Shown here in pieces: positions 1-6,085 of a stretch of DNA of 6,227 nucleotides. The position numbers and the translations under genes are program-made. The notes below the pieces were generated by a model. The model was not told where the DNA came from and ran no database searches. It saw only the letters and a list, made by a program, of their open reading frames with translations. The stretch's first letter is position 1. Every line of letters starts with the position of its first letter. This stretch comes from Betaproteobacteria bacterium (lineage in GTDB: Bacteria; Pseudomonadota; Gammaproteobacteria; Burkholderiales; Burkholderiaceae), in the NCBI GenBank assembly GCA_947468785.1, contig CANIMS010000108.1, forward strand, positions 1-6,227, given 5' to 3'.

Positions 1-66
1 GAGAACACCATGCTAAAGGCTTACATTCGGGATTGGCCAGAAGATACCGAAAAAAGCACAAATTAA
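1..66 (+). CDS. 3' end of an unidentified protein-coding gene (partial)
   Basis: Frame 1 is open from the window edge and encodes 22 residues, including AYIRDWPEDTEKSTN, before a TAA stop. The tail is hydrophilic and charged, as expected for an ordinary protein C-terminus. Too little is present to recognise a family, so no function is given. The gene lies 43 bases upstream of aroC on the same strand and could be co-transcribed with it. Frame 2 closes at once. Frame 3 stays open to about position 128, but its product is unnaturally basic and would overlap the aroC start, so frame 1 is preferred. Confidence 0.55.
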   Translation, partial: ENTMLKAYIRDWPEDTEKSTN

Positions 67-97
67 GGCGTTCTAGCCTGGAATTTCTGACAAATGA

Positions 98-103
98 CAT
101 AAT
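98..103 (+). promoter_or_regulatory. Candidate -10 element just before aroC
   Basis: CATAAT matches 5 of 6 positions of TATAAT and ends six bases before the aroC ATG. No acceptable -35 hexamer lies 16-18 bases upstream, so the element is weak. If used, it would give an almost leaderless aroC mRNA. Co-transcription from the upstream gene is an equally good explanation. Confidence 0.2.
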
Positions 104-109
104 GTCGGT

Positions 110-1225
110 ATGTCTGGGAATACTTTAGGCCTCCTTTTTACAGTCACCACCTTTGGTGAGTCACACGGTCCTGCGATAGGGGCTGTAGTTGACGGCTGCC
201 CTCCGGGAATGCTACTTACTGAGTCAGACCTTCAGATTGATCTAGATCGCCGTAAGCCCGGCACCTCTAGGCATGTTACTCAGCGCAAAGAAGAGGATAA
301 AGTCGAAATCCTCTCTGGGGTGTTTGAGGGCAAGACTACTGGCGCCCCCATTGGCCTTCTGATAAGAAATACCGATCATCGCAGCCAAGACTATGGTGAC
401 ATCTTGCACACCTTTAGACCTGGGCATGCGGACTATACCTATCATCATAAATATGGATTACGAGATCCACGCGGAGGAGGTCGCTCTTCAGCTCGACTTA
501 CTGCTCCAGTAGTTGCTGCGGCTGCGATTGCCAAAAAATGGCTAAAGCTTCAGTACGGTACCGAGTTCTATGGCTATATGAGTCAACTCGGGGAACTTGA
601 GATTCCCTTTCAGGATCCTCAGCAAATAGATCAAAATCCATTTTTTGCAGCGAATGCCCAAATCGTTCCTCAGCTCGAAGCCTATATGGACGAATTACGT
701 AAAAGCGGTGATTCTTGCGGTGCAAGAATTGAAGTACGTGCACGCAATGTTCCTATCGGACTTGGGGAGCCTTTATTTGATAAATTAGATGCTGATATAG
801 CGCATGCGATGATGGGTATCAATGCTGTGAAGGGCGTCGAAATTGGCTCTGGTTTTAAGTCTGTGGCTCAGCGAGGCAGTGAACATGGCGACGAACTTTA
901 CCCGGATGGTTTTGCAACTAATCATGCAGGAGGCACCCTTGGTGGAATTAGTAGCGGGCAAGACCTAAAAGTATCCATTGCTATTAAACCGACATCGAGC
1001 ATTCATGCACCGAAACACTCTATCGACATTGATGGTAAGCCTATTTCTGTCCAGACGAAGGGTCGACATGATCCTTGCGTTGGCATTAGGGCTACGCCCA
1101 TTGCTGAAGCAATGCTTGCATTAGTGTTGATGGATCATGCCTTGCGTCATCGCGCACAATGCGGCGATGTCTCTCTTTCAACACCTCCCATTCCTTCTGC
1201 ACGACCAGGCTCTCAAATAGATTAG
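110..1225 (+). CDS. aroC: Chorismate synthase
   Basis: AroC converts 5-enolpyruvylshikimate-3-phosphate to chorismate with loss of phosphate. It needs reduced FMN and acts in the cytoplasm as the last step of the shikimate pathway (precursor of aromatic amino acids, folate and quinones). The 371-residue protein is colinear with E. coli AroC. The N-terminal signature TTFGESHG ends at residue 20 with His19. GHADYTY carries His106, matching the second catalytic histidine known in the family. RGGGRSSAR (121-129) and [18 protein letters not shown] (318-335) are the other two family signatures. Length is normal, with a slightly longer proline-rich tail after residue 350. The ATG is fixed by an in-frame TGA 15 bases upstream and by the conserved SGNTLG start. 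No Shine-Dalgarno sequence is visible. An MFS gene follows after 14 bases. Confidence 0.98.
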   Translation: MSGNTLGLLFTVTTFGESHGPAIGAVVDGCPPGMLLTESDLQIDLDRRKPGTSRHVTQRKEEDKVEILSGVFEGKTTGAPIGLLIRNTDHRSQDYGDILHTFRPGHADYTYHHKYGLRDPRGGGRSSARLTAPVVAAAAIAKKWLKLQYGTEFYGYMSQLGELEIPFQDPQQIDQNPFFAANAQIVPQLEAYMDELRKSGDSCGARIEVRARNVPIGLGEPLFDKLDADIAHAMMGINAVKGVEIGSGFKSVAQRGSEHGDELYPDGFATNHAGGTLGGISSGQDLKVSIAIKPTSSIHAPKHSIDIDGKPISVQTKGRHDPCVGIRATPIAEAMLALVLMDHALRHRAQCGDVSLSTPPIPSARPGSQID

Positions 1226-1239
1226 CCTAGACTATTGAA

Positions 1240-2397
1240 ATGACACCACTGGTTCGCTGGGCCTTCGGGTCCTTTTTCTTTTTGTACTTTGCCTATGTTG
1301 GTCTTGTCTCGCCTTATGCCAGCCTATTCTTTTTAGATAGAGGCTTCACTGTCATTGAGATCGCAATCTTGATGTCAATGCTACAAATTACTCGCATTGT
1401 TGGCCCATTCTCTTGGGGATGGTTATCAGACTATCTATCCAATCGAATTGGAATTATTCGCTTTTGTGCTTGTTTCGCAGCTATTGTTTTCACTGCTATT
1501 TATTTCTTAAATAGTTATATTGGATTTTTTATCTGGATGTTTGTATTGCACACCATCTTGAGCAGTCTGATGCCACTTGGTGAATCTGCTACCGTACATG
1601 CCTTATACAAAGACAATTCATTCGATAAACGTTACGGTCGACTGCGTCTATGGGGCTCAATTGGATTTATAACGATGGTGCTGATTGCTGGAGAACTATT
1701 CCAACGTAAAGGCATTGAAATTTACCCAATCATTGGCACCTTTGTTTTGATAGCATTGGCTGCAATCACCTTCCTGTTACATGAGCCTAAGTTGGAACGT
1801 CATAAGATGGTGAAAGGGGAGTTTTGGGTGGTATTGCTAAATCCAGATGTACGCTGGTTTTTACTATCTGGTTTTTTTATGCAATTTGCTCATGCAGCCC
1901 TGTACGTTTTCTATTCCTTGTATCTTGCCAGTCTGGGCTATGACAAATTTCAAATTGGATTGTTTTGGGCCTTAGGGGTATTTGCAGAAGTCATGTTCTT
2001 TTATTACCAAAGTAAAGTGCTTAGCAGGCTCGATCCTGAAGTCGTATTGCAAGCATCATTTGTAATCGGGGTAATTCGGTTTGCGCTAATGGCCTTTTTA
2101 CCTATTACCTCTATATTGGTCATTGCTCAGGTAATGCATGCAGGAACTTTTGCAGCACATCATAGTGCGGCTACAAAGCTTTTACAGCGCTGGTTTACAG
2201 GACCTCTTCAAGCGCGGGGTCAAGCCTTAATGGCAACCGTTTCATATGGTCTAGGTGGCACCTTAGGCGGTCTGTTCGCTGGCTGGATCTGGGAAAGCTC
2301 GCAACCAAGAGATGTCTTCGTGGTGTCCGCCTTTGCATGCGGATTAGCGGGAATGGCGATACAAAAATTAAGACCTCGTCGCTATCCCGCTAGATAA
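1240..2397 (+). CDS. MFS transporter, HcaT / MFS_1_like type (substrate unknown)
   Basis: This is a predicted inner-membrane secondary transporter of 385 residues with about 12 hydrophobic segments, roughly at 7-28, 40-60, 71-90, 94-112, 137-155, 160-180, 205-230, 237-255, 268-287, 290-308, 330-350 and 357-375. The loop after the second helix holds an MFS motif-A variant, GWLSDYLSNR (60-69). RYGRLRLWGSIGF (131-143) and HAGTFAAHHSA (300-310) resemble conserved stretches of the 3-phenylpropionate transporter (HcaT) / nucleoside-symporter-like branch. The actual substrate cannot be read from sequence, and annotation as a phenylpropionate transporter would be by similarity only. The start is bounded by an in-frame TAG 12 bases upstream. 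It follows aroC closely, so co-transcription is likely. It converges with the ppiC gene, with 10 bases between the two stop codons. Confidence 0.9.
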   Translation: MTPLVRWAFGSFFFLYFAYVGLVSPYASLFFLDRGFTVIEIAILMSMLQITRIVGPFSWGWLSDYLSNRIGIIRFCACFAAIVFTAIYFLNSYIGFFIWMFVLHTILSSLMPLGESATVHALYKDNSFDKRYGRLRLWGSIGFITMVLIAGELFQRKGIEIYPIIGTFVLIALAAITFLLHEPKLERHKMVKGEFWVVLLNPDVRWFLLSGFFMQFAHAALYVFYSLYLASLGYDKFQIGLFWALGVFAEVMFFYYQSKVLSRLDPEVVLQASFVIGVIRFALMAFLPITSILVIAQVMHAGTFAAHHSAATKLLQRWFTGPLQARGQALMATVSYGLGGTLGGLFAGWIWESSQPRDVFVVSAFACGLAGMAIQKLRPRRYPAR

Positions 2398-2407
2398 AGA
2401 GCGCTAC

Positions 2408-3202
2408 TTACTGAATCTTTGCATTAGCCCGTAACTTCTGCATCATTTCTGCAAACTTTGCTTTCTGCCAGTTCTGATCGGACATGATCATTTGTTTTAA
2501 TTGGTCTTTAATCTCATCCATGCTGGGTGCTTTGACATCCCTGACATCAACCACTTTAATGATGTGCCAGCCAAATTGTGATTTGACAGGCTTATCTGTA
2601 ATTTGACCATTTTTCAATTTCACCATGGCTTTTGAAAACTCAGGCACTAGAGCATTATCAGATACCCATCCTAAATCACCACCATTGGCCGCAGAGCCTG
2701 GATCCTTGGATTTTGCTTTGGCAATCTCTCCGAAGTTAGCGCCGCCTTTAATCTGAGCAACGATGGCCTTTGCGTCTGACTCTTTCTCAACCAAAATATG
2801 CTCAACGCGATATTCCTTACCGGTGTATTGAGTTTTGACAGTTTCATAAGCAGCTTTTAACTCAGCATCAGTAGCGCCTTCTTTTTCTACAAAGTCCTCA
2901 AATACGGCAGCAACCAATACACCCATTCTGGATTGCTCTAACTGATCACGAACAGATTCTTTTTGAATGAGTCCACGCTTGTCTGCTTCTTGCAAAATTA
3001 ATTCACGTGTTACCAGCATTTCACGAGCCTGATCACGAACTTGTGGATTATCTGGTTGATTTGATTTTTGAACTAATTTATCTAATTGGGCTTTGGGAAT
3101 TGCTTTGCCGTTCACAATTACTGCATTTTGAGCAAAAGCAGTTGTGGAGAAGAGGCAGGCGCTCAATACGCTGAGTGAAAGAAATTGACGTGCTTTGAAC
3201 AT
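2408..3202 (-). CDS. Secreted peptidyl-prolyl cis-trans isomerase, PpiC/parvulin (SurA/Par27-like)
   Basis: This is a predicted periplasmic foldase of 264 residues that speeds proline isomerisation and probably chaperones outer-membrane or secreted proteins. Residues 1-24 form a signal peptide: basic n-region MFKARQ, hydrophobic core FLSLSVLSACLF, and an AFA-Q cleavage site after residue 24. Residues 26-125 are a mostly helical SurA-N-like region. The parvulin domain spans about 131-222, with YRVEHILVE (His135), the GGDLGWV stretch (174-180) and the FGWHIIKV ending (210-217). A charged helical tail follows to residue 264. Length and layout resemble Bordetella Par27 rather than full-length SurA, because only one parvulin domain is present. 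LSAC at 13-16 also fits a lipobox, so lipoprotein processing is possible. It is the last gene of the selO-to-ppiC set, 63 bases after bolA. No Shine-Dalgarno sequence is seen. Confidence 0.93.
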   Translation of the reverse strand: MFKARQFLSLSVLSACLFSTTAFAQNAVIVNGKAIPKAQLDKLVQKSNQPDNPQVRDQAREMLVTRELILQEADKRGLIQKESVRDQLEQSRMGVLVAAVFEDFVEKEGATDAELKAAYETVKTQYTGKEYRVEHILVEKESDAKAIVAQIKGGANFGEIAKAKSKDPGSAANGGDLGWVSDNALVPEFSKAMVKLKNGQITDKPVKSQFGWHIIKVVDVRDVKAPSMDEIKDQLKQMIMSDQNWQKAKFAEMMQKLRANAKIQ

Positions 3203-3265
3203 AAGATTTAAGTAGATTGATGTATCAGTTGATGAAAAGGGTTTGCGGCCTATATTAAAGCACTA

Positions 3266-3550
3266 TCAGGCCCAGAACTCTTCCGGGGTGAGAGCTGAGA
3301 TTGTGAGCGCATGAATTTCCCGGGGAATATGTTCATTTAGGGCTTTGTAAATCGCTCTATGACGTGCTACAAGGTTTTGACCTGAAAACTCAGGGGCTAC
3401 GATGGTTACTTTAAAGTGGCCGCCCCCCGTAGCCGCTCCTGCATGACCAGCGTGAAGGTGACTCTCATCCTCAATCTGAAGATGCTTTAAATCAAAGGCT
3501 TTTTTTAGGTCTGCTTCAAATAGAACAATTCTTTGCTCATTTATATTCAT
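3266..3550 (-). CDS. bolA: BolA-family protein
   Basis: This is a small cytoplasmic protein of 94 residues. BolA proteins bind monothiol glutaredoxins and share a [2Fe-2S] cluster with them; E. coli BolA also influences cell shape and envelope genes. The fold is recognisable from HFKVTIVAPEFSG (45-57) and the near-invariant RHRAIY (63-68), whose His64 corresponds to the conserved cluster-ligand histidine of the family. HALTISALTPEEF (80-92) is the usual C-terminal strand and helix. The 29-45 loop carries a His/Gly-rich DESHLHAGHAG sequence of the BolA1 type. Its ATG overlaps the yciB stop as ATGA (4 bases), which points to translational coupling. It differs from E. coli BolA by lacking the long C-terminal tail. 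The family call is secure. The exact subgroup (BolA versus another BolA-like protein) is less so. Confidence 0.93.
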   Translation of the reverse strand: MNINEQRIVLFEADLKKAFDLKHLQIEDESHLHAGHAGAATGGGHFKVTIVAPEFSGQNLVARHRAIYKALNEHIPREIHALTISALTPEEFWA

Positions 3551-4095
3551 GATTCAGGATGTTCCATGTGACGACTGAGCCAAATGCCTTGAATGATGAC
3601 AAAGACAATGAGTAGGCCGGTACTACCAAAAAGCTTGAAATTAACCCAAGTTTCTTCAGAAAATTCAAAAGCAACGTACAAGTTAAGGGCGCCCATAAAA
3701 AAGAAGAAGGCAGCCCAGGCGCGATTTAAGGTCATCCATACAGAATGAGAGTTCTGTGCTTTTAAAGTCACCTGTTTTCCCATTAAAACTTCAATCCAAT
3801 TTTTCTTAAAAAATTCTGAGCTAATAAAAAGAACTGAAGAAAAAAGCCAATATAGGGCAGTAGGCTTGAGCTGAATAAATGTTTTGTCATGCAGAAAGAT
3901 GGTCAAACTACCAAAGACCAGGATCATTACAAGACTAACCCATTGCATGGCATCAATTTTGCGGTGACGGTAGTAAACCCAAAGGATCTGTCCGATTGTC
4001 GCAACCATTGCCACAATCGTTGCGGTATAGATATCACCAAATTTAAAGGCAATAAAAAATAAAATAATGGGGAAAAGGTCAAAAAGAAATTTCAT
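3547..4095 (-). CDS. yciB: Inner-membrane septation protein A (YciB/IspZ family)
   Basis: This is an integral inner-membrane protein of 182 residues, close to the 179 of E. coli YciB. The family is linked to cell-envelope synthesis and, through Shigella ispZ, to septation; its biochemical activity is not established. Hydrophobic segments lie near 4-18, 22-41, 52-69, 78-96, 124-145 and 153-173. Family landmarks are visible: FGDIYTAT (19-26), VFGSLTIFLHDKTFIQLKP (60-78), LNRAWAAFFFFMGALN (123-138), WVNFKLFG (150-157) and the terminal SRHME (174-178). It starts 26 bases after msrB and its TGA overlaps the bolA ATG. Only a weak GGAT lies upstream of the start. Confidence 0.95.
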   Translation of the reverse strand: MKFLFDLFPIILFFIAFKFGDIYTATIVAMVATIGQILWVYYRHRKIDAMQWVSLVMILVFGSLTIFLHDKTFIQLKPTALYWLFSSVLFISSEFFKKNWIEVLMGKQVTLKAQNSHSVWMTLNRAWAAFFFFMGALNLYVAFEFSEETWVNFKLFGSTGLLIVFVIIQGIWLSRHMEHPES

Positions 4096-4121
4096 AAAGG
4101 GATTATCCAGCTATTTATTTT

Positions 4122-4532
4122 TTAGCCTTTAGGATTGATGGCTGCGTTATCGCTAGGTTCAAAGTTAAGTGAGGCAGAGTTAATGCAGTAGCGTAATCCC
4201 GTTGGGGCTGGTCCATCATCAAATACATGGCCTAGATGGGCATCACAATTTGCGCAACGAACTTCAGTACGAATCATTCCATGGGTTGAATCTTTTACTT
4301 CCTTAATGGCCAATTCTTCTTCTGGGGCATTATAGCTAGGCCACCCACAGCCGGCATCAAATTTTGTTTCAGATAGAAATAGCGGTGTTCCACAGCAAAC
4401 ACAGGTATATCGACCTTTATCCCAGTGATCCCAGTATTTACCAGTGAATGGTCTCTCGGTTGCCGCTTCTCGCGTTACTCGATACTCGATATCACTTAAA
4501 ACTTCTTTGTATTCTTGGTTCGTTTTTTTCAT
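4122..4532 (-). CDS. msrB: Peptide-methionine (R)-S-oxide reductase MsrB
   Basis: MsrB reduces the R-epimer of methionine sulfoxide in proteins back to methionine, using thioredoxin as electron donor, in the cytoplasm. The 136-residue protein is a full-length, stand-alone SelR domain with no fused MsrA and no signal peptide. Two CxxC pairs (Cys44/Cys47 and Cys93/Cys96) form the structural zinc site. The catalytic cysteine is Cys116 in [11 protein letters not shown] (114-124). Cys62 in GCGWPSY (61-67) corresponds to the resolving cysteine. The usual final Phe of that motif is Tyr here, a conservative change. [18 protein letters not shown] (99-116) is fully typical. The gene lies 30 bases downstream of selO and 26 upstream of yciB on the same strand. 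The best ribosome-site candidate is a weak AGAG nine bases before the ATG. Confidence 0.97.
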   Translation of the reverse strand: MKKTNQEYKEVLSDIEYRVTREAATERPFTGKYWDHWDKGRYTCVCCGTPLFLSETKFDAGCGWPSYNAPEEELAIKEVKDSTHGMIRTEVRCANCDAHLGHVFDDGPAPTGLRYCINSASLNFEPSDNAAINPKG

Positions 4533-4562
4533 AAAGATAATCTCTATTGGAATGCTAATAAA

Positions 4563-6029
4563 TTAAGAAGAGCAGCTTACTTCTACATGATTTGATCCGG
4601 GGGGAGGAGGTTTTGCGTACTCCTCATATTCAGGCTGCTCGTCAAACGGGGCAGCTAGGATACCCATTAATCTTTGAATTTCTGAAAAATCACCTCGCTC
4701 AGCCATTTCAATGGCGGTTTGAGCTAAATGATTGCGTAGTACAAACTTTGGATTTACTTGATTCATCAAATTAGTCCTCTCTGTATCGCTTATATTTTCA
4801 GACTTAATCCGCATAAGATAGTCATTGAACCATTGATCAATTGACTCGCGGTCAATGAATTCATTTCGTAAAGCAATATCTTTTACTTGCGTTTGTGAAT
4901 TCACTGCACTTAATCTTCTAAAAAATGAGGTGAAGTCAACTTTCGAATCATGCATTGCTTGTAGCAGTCTTTCTAGCAATGGGATATCTTCATTACCTGT
5001 AGTTTGAAAGCCTAATTTGGCTCTAAACAATTTTTGCCATGTTTCGCCATAGATCAATGGAAACTCTTCAAGAGCATTACGAAGCATGCTTTGAGCATCC
5101 TTTTCATCGTGCTTTAGTTCTAAAAGCGGAACTAGTGAGCTGGCTAGACAGGCCATATTCCAATGCATGATCTGAGGTTGACGATGATAAGCATAGCGGC
5201 CACCATGGTCACTATGGTTACAGATATGATCAATTTGAAACTGATCAAGAAAGCCAAAAGGGCCGTAGTCAATTGTCAAACCTAGAGCGCTAATATTGTC
5301 GCTATTGAGAACGCCATGACAAAAGCCAACGGCCTGCCATTGCGCTACTAAGGTTGCATTACGTCTCGAAACATTTCTGAATAGTTCTAAATACGGTTCT
5401 TCTGCTGATAGACATTGAGGGTAATGATCTGCAATCAGAAGATCCGCTAATTCTTTCAGCCTTGCGACATTCTGCAGGGAGCTAAAGTGCTCAAAATGAC
5501 CAATACGAATAAAGCTAGGAGCAAGTCGTGCGCATACAGCTGCTGTTTCTAATGACTCTCTGAGAACGGGCATTTTAGAACCAACCACAGAAAGAGCTCG
5601 GGTAGTAGGAATGCCTAAGCTATGCATAGCCTCGCTACACAAAAATTCTCGAATAGAAGATCGTAAAACTGCACGACCATCACCCATTCTCGAGTAATGC
5701 GTTTTGCCAGCCCCTTTGAGTTGCAATTCTTGTCCTGAAATATCTCCTAGCAGGATAGCTCTACCATCACCAAGTTGACCTGCCCAAACACCAAATTGAT
5801 GACCGCTGTATGCGCTTGCAATTGGACTTGAGAAATCATGCTGCTCGACTGTCAACTGATTTCCTGCCAAAACATTCAACCATGCAGGGTCAGCAGGAAG
5901 GTTAGAGGTGTTTAAAGGGATATCCACCAGCCTCGCAGAGGAAGGTGAGAAAGCAACCCAATAGGGATTGGGTATCGGGGTAGGTATTGTAACCTGGCAG
6001 ACATCTCCACCAGTGAGGGTAAAAGCCAT
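4563..6029 (-). CDS. selO: Protein adenylyltransferase SelO (YdiU/UPF0061 family)
   Basis: SelO is a pseudokinase-fold enzyme that binds ATP in an inverted orientation and transfers AMP to Ser/Thr/Tyr of target proteins. Known bacterial targets include glutaredoxin, and the enzyme is linked to oxidative-stress responses. The 488 residues match the family length. SGHQFGVWAGQLGDGRAILLG (75-95) and LKGAGKTHYSRMGDGRAVLRS (104-124) are diagnostic. From the described Pseudomonas syringae active site, a constant offset of 8 gives Lys105, Glu128, Arg168, Asp244, Asn245 and Asp254, all present. The protein ends in VSCSS. Its third-last residue, the selenocysteine position in eukaryotic SelO, is Cys486 (codon TGC), so this is a non-selenoprotein form. 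Cys270 in CNHSDH is the likely disulfide partner. An in-frame TAG 9 bases upstream fixes the ATG as the first possible start. It appears to head the operon selO-msrB-yciB-bolA-ppiC. Confidence 0.97.
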   Translation of the reverse strand: MAFTLTGGDVCQVTIPTPIPNPYWVAFSPSSARLVDIPLNTSNLPADPAWLNVLAGNQLTVEQHDFSSPIASAYSGHQFGVWAGQLGDGRAILLGDISGQELQLKGAGKTHYSRMGDGRAVLRSSIREFLCSEAMHSLGIPTTRALSVVGSKMPVLRESLETAAVCARLAPSFIRIGHFEHFSSLQNVARLKELADLLIADHYPQCLSAEEPYLELFRNVSRRNATLVAQWQAVGFCHGVLNSDNISALGLTIDYGPFGFLDQFQIDHICNHSDHGGRYAYHRQPQIMHWNMACLASSLVPLLELKHDEKDAQSMLRNALEEFPLIYGETWQKLFRAKLGFQTTGNEDIPLLERLLQAMHDSKVDFTSFFRRLSAVNSQTQVKDIALRNEFIDRESIDQWFNDYLMRIKSENISDTERTNLMNQVNPKFVLRNHLAQTAIEMAERGDFSEIQRLMGILAAPFDEQPEYEEYAKPPPPGSNHVEVSCSS

Positions 6030-6037
6030 ATGGGACT

Positions 6038-6067
6038 ATTCTAGGGTGAATTCCCAAAGTCTGTTTA
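6038..6067 (-). promoter_or_regulatory. Candidate sigma-70 promoter for the selO operon
   Basis: On the minus strand, TAGAAT (6043-6038, 5 of 6 to TATAAT) lies 8 bases before the selO ATG. A weak TAAACA (6067-6062, 4 of 6 to TTGACA) lies 18 bases further upstream. The expected start of transcription is about 6032-6030, leaving at most a couple of leader bases. It overlaps the opposing promoter candidate for the thioesterase gene. The -35 match is poor, so this remains tentative. Confidence 0.3.
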
Positions 6068-6079
6068 ACCCTCTAAAAT
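6051..6079 (+). promoter_or_regulatory. Candidate sigma-70 promoter for the thioesterase gene
   Basis: TTCCCA (6051-6056, 4 of 6 matches to TTGACA) and TAAAAT (6074-6079, 5 of 6 to TATAAT) are separated by 17 bases. Transcription would be expected to begin at about 6085-6087, on the start codon itself, which implies a leaderless or nearly leaderless mRNA. Matches of this quality occur by chance in AT-rich DNA. Support comes from the position, since the 56-base divergent gap must hold a promoter unless it lies inside selO. Confidence 0.35.
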
Positions 6080-6085
6080 TACCAT

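Noticed and set aside
3..128. Frame-3 open reading through the aroC start region
   Set aside because: The product is extremely basic and would overlap aroC by 19 bases; frame 1, ending at 66, gives a more natural C-terminus.
242..743. Two minus-strand open frames inside aroC (242-448 and 498-743)
   Set aside because: They lie wholly opposite the well-conserved aroC, show no recognisable domain and no start signals; they are shadows of its codon structure.
2388..2403. CGCT-N8-AGCG hairpin between the MFS and ppiC stops, as a terminator
   Set aside because: The stem is only four base pairs and no T-run follows on either strand.
3203..3265. A separate ppiC promoter in the 63-base gap after bolA
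   Set aside because: A TAATAT-like hexamer exists on the minus strand, but no -35 at acceptable spacing was found, so read-through from the operon is as likely.
4563..4574. Possible selenocysteine at the SelO C-terminus
   Set aside because: The codon is TGC (cysteine), not TGA, and no SECIS-like structure is needed.
4592..4774. Plus-strand 60-codon open frame inside the 3' end of selO
   Set aside because: It is antisense to conserved SelO coding sequence and its product resembles no family. A purine-rich GGGGGGAGGAGG lies nearby, but that is the complement of the SelO proline codons.
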